6,431 nt of DNA from Oscillospiraceae bacterium (GCA_902789835.1 CADAPN010000108.1:1-6431), one strand, 5' to 3'; positions 1-5,232 are shown, counted from the first letter of the stretch. A program made the numbers and translations. Notes: generated by a model not told the origin, from the sequence alone.

Positions 1-36
1 GAGTCGGATTTACGCTTTCGCCACACACTGCGGGGG

Positions 37-65
37 ATTATAAGACGTTTTTCGGAAAAAGTCAA
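37..65 (-). promoter_or_regulatory. Leftward sigma-70-type promoter for a gene outside the window
   Basis: On the minus strand a TTGACT -35 box (60-65) is followed after exactly 17 nt by a perfect TATAAT -10 box (37-42). It starts about 20 nt beyond the stop codon of the leftward secreted-protein remnant, so it would drive the next leftward gene, whose start lies off the left edge. The same bases form an imperfect hairpin followed by a run of eight T on the plus strand (about 45-79), which could instead be a terminator for a rightward gene ending near 43. The box match and spacing favour the promoter reading. Confidence 0.55.
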
Positions 66-84
66 ATCTTTTTTTTGTCTGAAA

Positions 85-483
85 TTACGCCAGATTGGAG
101 TTTCCGAAGGAGACGAAGGTGGCGCTGGTCACACCGTCTATTCCGACCAGATTGATCGGCGTCTCGAACAGCAGATCCTCGACGTGCAGACTGCGATGAC
201 CGTACAGCTTGTTCCCGACGACATATTCGATGGTGTAGAGGGTCTCGTTCTCGGTGCGAAGCATATAGCCTGTGACCGTGACTTCAACCGACTCGCCGCT
301 CTCCAGACCGTCACCGGCGAGGTTCTCACCCTTCTCCGTGCCGCTGCTGGGATAGACATAGAGTTCGGTCACGACGCTGTCCATGGTGTTCTGCAGGGTG
401 TAGGTTCTGGTCGCTTTGACCGCGCCGGAAGTTTCCGCATCCTCCGTGGTATCTTCCGCGAATGCGGCGACCATGCCCACGGA
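85..483 (-). pseudogene. Secreted protein truncated inside its signal peptide
   Basis: The leftward frame ends in TAA at 85-87 and reads back to about 483. It begins with the hydrophobic end of a signal peptide and a plausible cleavage site (GMVAAFA, then EDTTED), but the basic start and most of the hydrophobic core are missing. Bases above about 483 instead encode a LysR domain on the other strand. The remaining ~125 residues are an acidic, beta-rich extracellular domain with a stretch reading KGENLAGDGLESGESVEVTV. This style is familiar from secreted or flavin-associated proteins of Clostridia, but I cannot name the family. The tail carries DGVTSAT at residues 115-121 of the fragment, close to the D-x-x-[ST]-G-A-T motif flavinylated by ApbE, with Ser in place of Gly. 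No start codon with a ribosome binding site remains, so it is probably not expressed as a secreted protein. Confidence 0.6.
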
Positions 484-1113
484 AAGCTGATGATCGGCAC
501 CATTGAGGCGACGGCCTTTACCGAGCTTCCGTCCCTGCTGCTCGGTTATCGAAGAGAAAACCCCGATGTCCAGCTTTCCCTGAAGGTCGACCTGAACGAT
601 GTGTTTCTGAAGCCGCTCATGGAGCTGTCATTGGATGGTGCGTTCATTGCCGGACCGGTCGTTCATCCGGAACTCACTTCAATCAGACTGAAACAGGAGC
701 GGCTTGTGCTTGTGGGAAGCAGAAATGAAGCAATTCTTTCAGCGGATCAGATTCTTACGGAAGCTCCGCTTGTCACATTTCCGGAGGGAAGCGTTTTTCG
801 CCGGCGTCTCGAACTGCTGCTGGCATCCGAAAAGCTCTCCTTCCAGGATCGGATGACGTATGTGAACTCTCTCGGCGCGATGATCGCCACGATTTCTGCC
901 GGGGTAGGCTACGGGTATCTCCCGCTGAGTATTGTGGAACCCTATGTCCGGGAGGGACTGGTAAGCATCTACCCGTTTGAGGATCCGTATTCAGAGTATG
1001 ATGTTGTGTTCGCCTACCGCAGAGACCATATCATGGACGCCGCGTTCAGAAACTTTATCGCCTGTGTCCAGCGGAAAGAGGAAGAACTGTCAGGCACAGG
1101 GAAAGACGGCTGA
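481..1113 (+). pseudogene. LysR-type regulator remnant: effector-binding domain only
   Basis: The rightward frame from about 481 to TGA at 1111-1113 encodes ~210 residues with the layout of a LysR substrate-binding domain. It starts with the usual linker-strand GKLMIGTIEA, then helix LPSLLLGYRRENPDV, then a central GAFIAGPVV strand, and ends in the second lobe with ISAGVGYGYLPLSIV and a C-terminal helix. The N-terminal winged helix-turn-helix (about 60 residues) and linker helix are absent. The frame stays open upstream to an ATG at 184, but residues 1-99 of that 309-aa reading are simply the antisense of the secreted-protein remnant. The apparently normal LysR length is therefore a coincidence. 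Without the DNA-binding domain it cannot act as a regulator. It converges on the flavoprotein remnant, so the two may once have formed one locus. The LysR domain call is firm; loss of function is inferred. Confidence 0.8.
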
Positions 1114-1141
1114 AGCGGTAAGCATGATATGGCTTTCCATG

Positions 1142-1175
1142 AAAACGGAGGCCGGCCCGAACGGGTCAGCCTCCG
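1142..1175 (-). terminator. Strong hairpin between convergent LysR and flavoprotein remnants
   Basis: A 7-bp outer stem (1146-1152 with 1169-1175, CGGAGGC/GCCTCCG) continues through one C/A mismatch into a 6-bp inner stem (1154-1159 with 1162-1167, one G-U pair) around a 2-nt turn. On the minus strand the stem is followed by four T (AAAA at 1142-1145 on plus), as expected for a rho-independent terminator of the leftward flavoprotein. Its position between two convergent stops (1113 and 1198) suggests it may stop transcription from both sides. Confidence 0.7.
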
Positions 1176-1197
1176 ATGCAGTTTGCTTTGACAGAGT

Positions 1198-1644
1198 TTA
1201 CTTTTCCAGACTGGCAGCTGCCGCCTGACCGGCGATTCTTCCGCTGTAGAGGTTCCAGCTGCTGTTCTCACCGGCAGAGAAGTGGACGGTATCCAGAACC
1301 TGAACACAGGTGAGTTCACCAACGGCATAGAGATTTTCAATGACCGTGTCATCGTCCTTCAGCACTTCGGCGTTTTCGTTGACGATCAGGCCGCCCACGG
1401 TGCCGTAAACCATGGAGTCATAGCCGGGAAGATCGGGGAGAGTTGCATAGGCGGTTTTGGCTCCGACCGAGGTGCCGGCTTCGATGCCCCAGCCTTTGTT
1501 GGAAGTCGGTCCGAGATAGAAGGGCCGCTCCATGTCGCAGTGCTCCTTCAGCATGGCGTAATTGCCGCCAAAGCCGCCGCAGGCCAGAATCACTTTCTCA
1601 GCCGCGATTTCATAGGTGTTGCCGTAGACACCGGAGAAACTGGC
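1198..1644 (-). pseudogene. Fumarate-reductase-type FAD flavoprotein, C-terminal remnant
   Basis: The leftward frame ends in TAA at 1198-1200 and reads back about 149 residues to an in-frame TAG at 1648-1650. It shows the end of the FAD_binding_2 fold. AEKVILACGGFGGN (reading back from about 1602) is the strand that precedes the substrate region in fumarate reductase and urocanate reductase flavoproteins. Near the C-terminus, ENLYAVGELT and SGRIAGQAAAA are the second FAD-contact segments, with GGLIVNENAEVL before them. Full-length members have roughly 450-600 residues; the N-terminal GxGxxG FAD-binding motif and the catalytic region are missing. The GTG at 1591-1593 falls mid-domain with no ribosome binding site, so it is not a true start. 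Such proteins transfer electrons to enoate-type acceptors, often outside the membrane. This copy cannot bind FAD. The family call is strong; the exact substrate is unknown. Confidence 0.8.
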
Positions 1645-1714
1645 CGCCTATGAATTCCGGACCATGCCGAAGCTGATCCGAGATGCTTATACATATAAAC
1701 CGGAAGGAATGTAG
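1640..1714 (+). pseudogene. Possible 3' tail of an unrecognised rightward gene
   Basis: Directly right of the flavoprotein break a rightward frame reads LAAYEFRTMPKLIRDAYTYK and a few more residues, and ends in TAG at 1712-1714. The composition is protein-like (charged, no low-complexity stretch) and there is no start or ribosome binding site, as expected if this is the last ~25 codons of a gene whose 5' part was lost at the break. I do not recognise the family. It could be chance open frame; the evidence is only position and composition. Confidence 0.25.
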
Positions 1715-1769
1715 AGAGACATTTCTGCAAACCTGCGGCTAAGTGGGCAACCCGTAAAAAACATATGTG

Positions 1770-1819
1770 AAAAAGGCTTCCGGAGTTGTGATTCATCTAC
1801 AGCTCTGAAGGCCCTTTTT
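1770..1819 (+). terminator. Rho-independent-like terminator
   Basis: AAAAAGGCTTCCGGAG (1770-1785) pairs with CTCTGAAGGCCCTTTTT (1803-1819), with a small bulge on each arm, around a ~17-nt loop. The right arm ends in five T and the left begins with five A, so it could work in both directions. It lies about 55 nt after the tail ORF ending at 1714 and just before the next promoter, which fits a gene boundary. Confidence 0.5.
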
Positions 1820-1820
1820 G

Positions 1821-1855
1821 TTGCGCTTTACCAGTAACCTGTGGTATAATATAAT
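1821..1855 (+). promoter_or_regulatory. Extended -10 promoter with duplicated TATAAT
   Basis: TGGTATAATATAAT at 1842-1855 contains two overlapping perfect TATAAT boxes (1845-1850 and 1850-1855), the first preceded by a TGN extension. A weak -35 (TTGCGC, 1821-1826) sits 18 nt upstream of the first box. It would transcribe rightward into the 37-aa ORF and the acetyltransferase gene at 2025. Confidence 0.55.
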
Positions 1856-1877
1856 CTTAAATTGGGTATATTTTCGA

Positions 1878-1991
1878 ATGCGATTTCGGGTTGCTGTGGA
1901 GCAGACATATGAAGGAAAGTCCATTGATTCTGACTTTACAGAGCAGCTCTATAAGCTCATAGAACGAAAATATATGATAAGGTTACCTTGA
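1878..1991 (+). CDS. Possible small 37-aa protein, unknown function
   Basis: The ATG at 1878 opens a frame of 37 codons ending in TGA at 1989-1991. It begins MRFRVAVEQTYEGKSIDSDF and continues with an amphipathic, charged stretch ending in KYMIRLP. Composition is protein-like and mixed-charge, and it lies about 25 nt downstream of the TATAAT boxes, but I see no convincing Shine-Dalgarno. A competing 17-codon frame starts at ATG 1909 behind a GGAG. It could be a real small gene, an upstream leader peptide for the acetyltransferase 33 nt further on, or the remnant of a longer gene. No family recognised. Confidence 0.25.
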   Translation: MRFRVAVEQTYEGKSIDSDFTEQLYKLIERKYMIRLP

Positions 1992-2024
1992 GGCTTGAGT
2001 ATATTGCGCTGAATGGAGCTTACG

Positions 2025-2735
2025 ATGGATTTGGCAAAATACGATGGAAAGCATGTTCGCATCACGGACAAATGGGGAGAAACCTTCGCGGGCATGGCGG
2101 AATATGGAAACAGCAGTTTCCTGGAGTGTGAATACGGCGGCGAGGAAGACGGCATTTTCATTGAAGATTGCCTGATTTACCATTCGCAGATCGTTTCCAT
2201 CGAGGAAATTGAAGTGCATGGAACCGTTGAATTGTGGACAGAGCGTATGATCCTGCGCAGATACCGCCCGGAGGATGCGGATGACCTGCATCAGTATCTT
2301 GGAACAGATCCGGCGATGTATGCCTACTCCGGCTGGAATCCGTACGCAAGCTTGGAAATGGCACAGGAAACCGTGCGCGGGTTTATCGACAGCTACGATG
2401 ATAATCATACCTACTCATGGATCATGGATGTGGATGATGTGATCGTCGGAACGATCGGGGCCTATGATTATAAGGACGATCAGATCGAGATTGGCTTCAG
2501 TGTTGTGAAAGGCTGGCAGGGGCGAGGCCTCGCGACCGAGGCGCTGAAAAAAGTGCTGGAGTACCTGACGGAAAATGAGGGGATTTCCTGCGTGACGGCA
2601 TGGTGCGCCGCAGAGAACATCGGATCACGCAAGGTGCTTGAGAAGGCGGGATTGCAGTTCCTCGGCACGGAGAAGAATGCCATCACGGTCGGTGACAGAG
2701 TATACGATAAGCTGATGTATGAATATAGGCGCTGA
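2025..2735 (+). CDS. GNAT N-acetyltransferase with N-terminal Sm-like domain
   Basis: This is a 236-residue protein in two parts. Residues 1 to about 62 (from MDLAKYDGKHVRIT to an ..SIEEIE end) have the short beta-strand pattern of an Sm-like barrel, with YDGKHVRITDKWGETFAG as its signature. The rest is a RimJ/RimL-type GNAT domain that starts at RMILRRYRPEDADDLHQYL. It carries the acetyl-CoA pyrophosphate-binding motif QGRGLATEAL and a typical end, AENIGSRKVLEKAGLQFLG. It should transfer an acetyl group from acetyl-CoA to an amine in the cytosol; the substrate cannot be told. The frame extends to an ATG at 2013, but GGAG at 2015-2018 lies 6 nt before the ATG at 2025, so 2025 is the likely start. 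The gene is complete, unlike its neighbours on both sides, and is probably transcribed from the promoter at 1821-1855. Confidence 0.9.
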   Translation: MDLAKYDGKHVRITDKWGETFAGMAEYGNSSFLECEYGGEEDGIFIEDCLIYHSQIVSIEEIEVHGTVELWTERMILRRYRPEDADDLHQYLGTDPAMYAYSGWNPYASLEMAQETVRGFIDSYDDNHTYSWIMDVDDVIVGTIGAYDYKDDQIEIGFSVVKGWQGRGLATEALKKVLEYLTENEGISCVTAWCAAENIGSRKVLEKAGLQFLGTEKNAITVGDRVYDKLMYEYRR

Positions 2736-2952
2736 GGCAAAGGTAGCGACTATTTTTGATACAATCATGAGGGAAAGGGTGCTTGTTGCGTGAAGTATCT
2801 TGAAGAGTGTAACAATTTGTAATCACACAATTCCCCCAGTTATTCCTCCAGTCAATGCCGAGTATGAATCTGCTCTTTGGCGACCGAGCCACCATATACC
2901 GGGTCAACAGTTATCATTATACAAGTAATTAAATGAAGTGAGGTATTGCCAC
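2736..2952. other. AT-rich intergenic stretch, no gene supported
   Basis: These 217 bases between the acetyltransferase and the carboxypeptidase remnant contain only short frames. The longest rightward frame (2794-2928) has no ATG start and no ribosome binding site. A weak -10-like TTATAC occurs at 2917-2922 without a good -35. An AGGT-centred site (about 2941) precedes the ATG at 2953. No convincing terminator was found. Confidence 0.6.
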
Positions 2953-3506
2953 ATGAAGAAAGCTCTTTCCCTGCTTCTGGTCCTGATTCTTCTCCTGCCG
3001 ACAGCCCTGCTGCCGGGCTATGCCGAGTCCGCCGACGCGGCCGCTTTGACGGCCGTGTGACGGGCCCTGTCACCACGGGTGATCTGGGGGATGGGGAAAG
3101 CGATCCCTCCAGCGCATCCGGCGATATCGCGTTCCCAGTGGCGGAGAACGAATACATCACCGGCGAACTCGGCTTCCAGATCGACCGCCCCTATGTGGTG
3201 CAGTCGGATGAGGTAAACAAAAAATGGAAATTCGGCCTGGACAATCAGAGCATCTCACAGGAGAACACGATCTATGAGGCCATGTCCAAGAATCCCTTCC
3301 TGAAGGTCTGGGTGCTGTGCGGCTACTATGATGCCGCGACTCCGTTCTATGCGGCGGAGTGGGTGTATAACCATGTGTTCATCAATGACGCACTCCAGGA
3401 CAACCTGTCCTTCACCTATTACCCGTCCGGCCATATGATCTATGTGAATGCCGATTCCCTCGTTCAGCTGCATCAGGACGCCGAGGCCTGGTTCGGCAGA
3501 GAATAA
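2953..3506 (+). pseudogene. Secreted S10 serine carboxypeptidase-like remnant with internal deletion and frameshift
   Basis: The ATG at 2953, about 8 nt after GAGGT, starts a clean signal peptide: MKKALSLLLVLILLLP, then ALLPGYA with likely cleavage before ES. That frame stops at TGA 3058-3060 after 35 codons. From about 3040 another frame encodes the C-terminal third of an S10 carboxypeptidase-like enzyme: GRFDGRVTGP, a DPSS segment, and the ELGFQIDRPYV strand. It also has the catalytic Asp region WVLCGYYDAATPF (Asp codon 3330-3332) and the catalytic His region YPSGHMIY (His codon 3432-3434), ending in TAA at 3504-3506. The middle of the enzyme, including the GESYG-type nucleophile serine, is absent; family members usually have about 450-550 residues, so roughly 300 or more are missing. 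The join lies near 3037-3050 and changes frame. Neither half can make an active peptidase. It is assumed, not shown, that the signal peptide and catalytic part came from the same gene. Confidence 0.75.
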
Positions 3507-3519
3507 TGCAAGAGAATCA

Positions 3520-3566
3520 CGCAAAGAGGCGGAGGCTGCCGGAAAGGCAGTCCCCGCCTCTTTGCG
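3520..3566. terminator. Long hairpin between convergent genes
   Basis: A perfect 13-bp stem (CGCAAAGAGGCGG at 3520-3532 with CCGCCTCTTTGCG at 3554-3566) encloses a second small stem (CTGCC/GGCAG). It lies between the stop of the rightward carboxypeptidase remnant (3506) and the stop of the leftward 40-aa gene (3593), the place for a bidirectional terminator. Neither side has a good T-run, so termination is inferred from stem strength and position. Confidence 0.65.
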
Positions 3567-3592
3567 TCTGTGAGAAAACGGATGTCCGGGAA

Positions 3593-3715
3593 TTATCTGT
3601 GCAGCCTGCGGAGCAGACGGACGAAGGTCCGCTCCGCCGCAATCTCCAGACGGCTGCCCAGATCGTAGAGCTTGCGCAGGACTGTTTTCTGAGATTCGGA
3701 TGAGTTCTTTGCCAT
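3593..3715 (-). CDS. Small basic 40-aa protein, unknown function
   Basis: A leftward gene from ATG 3715-3713 to TAA 3595-3593. AGGAGGT (3721-3727) precedes the start by 5 nt, the best ribosome binding site in the window. The product reads MAKNSSESQKTVLRKLYDLG and continues with RLEIAAERTFVRLLRRLHR. It is strongly basic (ten Lys/Arg) with a predicted amphipathic helix from about residue 11, and has no signal peptide or Cys. It starts 23 nt after the stop of the 169-aa membrane protein, so it is the third gene of the leftward operon. A small cytoplasmic or membrane-surface-binding or nucleic-acid-binding peptide is possible. I do not recognise a family. Translation is well supported; function is not. 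Confidence 0.7.
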   Translation of the reverse strand: MAKNSSESQKTVLRKLYDLGSRLEIAAERTFVRLLRRLHR

Positions 3716-3720
3716 GTTTG

Positions 3721-3727
3721 ACCTCCT
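3721..3727 (-). promoter_or_regulatory. Near-perfect Shine-Dalgarno of the 40-aa gene
   Basis: AGGAGGT on the minus strand, 5 nt before the ATG at 3715. It is far stronger than the sites of the two genes before it in the operon, which suggests the small protein is made in higher amounts than they are. Confidence 0.8.
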
Positions 3728-3738
3728 CGGTGTGATGA

Positions 3739-4248
3739 TCAGGGCCGCCGCTCAAAGATCATGAACTGTGCTCCGTCCTGGACGCGAAGCCGCCCGTTCA
3801 GGTAAAAGAAGGGCATGGTTTTCCCTTCGGAGAAGACCAGCATTTTTTCGGTGTCCATTTTCAGCGCGATCGCCCGGTCAAAGATCCCGAGGACGGCGCT
3901 TCCGTCCTCATGGAGTTCCAGGATCATGGGCATGCCAAGCTGATGTAGCCGGGCGAGAAGCTCGTCGGAAAACGCATCATCTTCCGTACGGATTGACACC
4001 AGATCGTAGTAGCCCGGAAGCTCCGCGCCTACTTCCTGATAGAAGCTTGTAAGCGGAACCGGTGTGGGCGTGGGAGAGGGCGTCGGCGTCGGGGTGGGAG
4101 ACGGCGTCGGGATCAATTCTTCCTCACGGAGATTGCTCTGGGGAAAGAAGCGCTCTATGAACTGTTCTCCCTTCGGCGTGTAGGGAAAGAGCAGGGTCAG
4201 CGCAATCACCTGGAAGAAGAGCAGATAAAGCATCGTACGGTTCTTCAT
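3739..4248 (-). CDS. Membrane-anchored protein with Pro/Thr/Ser stalk and beta domain
   Basis: 169 residues. Residues 6-22 form one membrane segment after a basic start (MKNRTM), acting as a signal anchor. Residues 47-65 are a Pro/Thr/Ser spacer (PTPSPTPTPTPSPTPTPVP) of the kind that crosses the cell wall. Residues ~78-169 form a small domain with the pattern YYDLVSI ... LHQLGMPMILELHEDGSAVL ... LNGRLRVQDGAQFMIFERR. This resembles the short lipocalin-like beta-strand units seen in Clostridia surface proteins (title-level resemblance only). The cell location is therefore likely outside the membrane. ATG 4248-4246 lies 4 nt after the stop of the phosphodiester glycosidase (4255-4253). The only ribosome-site candidate is a GGGA within that stop region, so translational coupling is likely. 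The stop TGA at 3741-3739 is followed by the 40-aa gene. Function unknown; the operon suggests work with the glycosidase. Confidence 0.8.
   Translation of the reverse strand: MKNRTMLYLLFFQVIALTLLFPYTPKGEQFIERFFPQSNLREEELIPTPSPTPTPTPSPTPTPVPLTSFYQEVGAELPGYYDLVSIRTEDDAFSDELLARLHQLGMPMILELHEDGSAVLGIFDRAIALKMDTEKMLVFSEGKTMPFFYLNGRLRVQDGAQFMIFERRP
4054..4110 (-). repeat. Degenerate hexanucleotide repeat encoding the Pro/Thr/Ser stalk
   Basis: Imperfect repeats of a CCNACN/CCNTCN unit on the minus strand encode residues 47-65 of the membrane protein. Whole-unit slippage would keep the frame, so stalk length could vary between strains. Confidence 0.7.
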
Positions 4249-4252
4249 CGGC

Positions 4253-5152
4253 TCATCCCGCGGAAGACAGATCTTCCAGATAGATCAGGTCGGCAAGGCG
4301 CACCGTCTGGCTCGGAAAACCGACCTCGCGCCCGTGATACCAGACATGCGTTGAGGTGCCCCCATCCAGATTGTAGGCGCAGCGGCAGCCTAACGATGCG
4401 AAGAAGGCGGAGAGCTTCTCCAGCGAGACGCCGGGAAACTCCCCCTGATACCCGGAGACGCTGAGCAGGCAGTAATGCCCCGGCGCGTAGTAGCCGATGG
4501 CGGTGCGGGGATGGTCCCGGGTCAGGTACTCGATGGTGCGGTCGGAAAAGTCCGTAATGGCGCTGCCGTCCTCATTCAGAAGCGTCGGCCCGAAGGACCA
4601 GGCCTGCCATGCGCCATCCAGCGCCTCGTTGACCTCCTCCTGGGTGCCGAGCTCCCAGCCGCGGAAGCAGCGCATGCTTCCGTCCTCGTAAAGCACACAG
4701 AGGTCGTAGCCGCTGACGCAGCTGTTGAGGACGGTGCCGTTGCGGATGGCCGTGACCCCCTGCATGGGATAGAAATCGCCGTTCACGGCGAAAGCCGCAT
4801 TGACGGCCCCGGCCGCGTCCTCGATCTCCGAAGGCTCATTGCCGGGGATGGACGGGTCGCCCGCGTACCAGGCGCGGAGGCTGTGTACATCCGGAATGTA
4901 GAGATCCGCGAGAATATACGGACAGGGGAGCGCGCCGTCGGTCTCGTCGTGCTGTTCCAGAAAGATGACCGCGTTCGAGGCGAGGTACATGCTGTCGTCA
5001 AACCGCGATTCTGCCTGGGTCAGGGACGCATACCAGGGAAACTGACTGCTTCTCACCGCGTCAAGATCCGCCGGGGCGTTTTGTGTCAGCGCCCCGGTCA
5101 GAGCAAGCAGCGCCAGCACCCGTCGCAGCATCTGAGCGGTGAAGTCGAACAT
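4253..5152 (-). CDS. Secreted/anchored phosphodiester glycosidase family protein (NAGPA-like)
   Basis: 299 residues from ATG 5152-5150 to TGA 4255-4253. Residues 8-24 (MLRRVLALLALTGALTQ) form a signal peptide or signal anchor. The rest matches the phosphodiester glycosidase (NAGPA, PF09992) fold in order: AVNGDFYPM at 122-130, SFGPTLLNEDG at 186-196, HPRTAIGYYAPGHY at 214-227, and CAYNLDGGTSTHVWYHG at 258-274. NGDFY, GPTLL, PRTAIG and NLDGG are the conserved family motifs. Family members cleave sugar-phosphodiester links, such as GlcNAc-1-P diesters in animals and exopolysaccharide or wall-teichoic-type bonds in bacteria; the substrate here is unknown. Start choice: AAAGGA (5161-5166) is 8 nt before ATG 5152. 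The ATG at 5161 overlaps it, and the longer frame to 5317 runs through the promoter at 5186-5214. It is the first gene of the leftward operon. Confidence 0.88.
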   Translation of the reverse strand: MFDFTAQMLRRVLALLALTGALTQNAPADLDAVRSSQFPWYASLTQAESRFDDSMYLASNAVIFLEQHDETDGALPCPYILADLYIPDVHSLRAWYAGDPSIPGNEPSEIEDAAGAVNAAFAVNGDFYPMQGVTAIRNGTVLNSCVSGYDLCVLYEDGSMRCFRGWELGTQEEVNEALDGAWQAWSFGPTLLNEDGSAITDFSDRTIEYLTRDHPRTAIGYYAPGHYCLLSVSGYQGEFPGVSLEKLSAFFASLGCRCAYNLDGGTSTHVWYHGREVGFPSQTVRLADLIYLEDLSSAG

Positions 5153-5185
5153 GAAGGCCATCCTTTCGACAGAAATCAATTCTGT

Positions 5186-5214
5186 ATTATGCGATGAAAG
5201 CGGAAATTTGTCAA
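5186..5214 (-). promoter_or_regulatory. Consensus promoter of the glycosidase operon
   Basis: On the minus strand a perfect TTGACA (-35, 5209-5214), a 17-nt spacer, then CATAAT (-10, 5186-5191, 5 of 6). Transcription would start near 5179, leaving a ~26-nt leader to the ATG at 5152 that contains the AAAGGA ribosome site. This also settles the start codon of the gene. It is the strongest promoter in the window. Confidence 0.8.
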
Positions 5215-5232
5215 TTCCCGTCTCAGGTGCAT

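Noticed and set aside
45..79. Rightward terminator at the left edge
   Set aside because: The hairpin is weak and A/T-rich, and the same bases make a much better leftward promoter; kept only as an alternative reading.
184..480. Upstream part of the rightward 309-aa reading as a genuine N-terminal domain of the LysR protein
   Set aside because: It has no helix-turn-helix pattern and is the exact antisense of a protein-like secreted domain with a signal peptide end and ordered beta-type sequence.
2794..2928. Rightward short frame between the acetyltransferase and the carboxypeptidase remnant
   Set aside because: No ATG or ribosome site near its beginning and no recognisable sequence; it may be chance or a scar, so no gene is called.
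3037..3044. GCGGCCGC (a NotI site) at the carboxypeptidase join as proof of a cloning artefact
   Set aside because: An 8-bp GC palindrome is easily met by chance in GC-rich coding DNA; no vector sequence surrounds it and the other two breaks have none.
4054..4110. Short repeats as a CRISPR-like array
   Set aside because: Six-base units without spacers, in frame inside a coding region; they encode a Pro/Thr/Ser linker.
4475..5197. Rightward 240-aa open frame
   Set aside because: Antisense of the phosphodiester glycosidase gene, whose conserved motifs lie on the minus strand; no ribosome site or recognisable domain.
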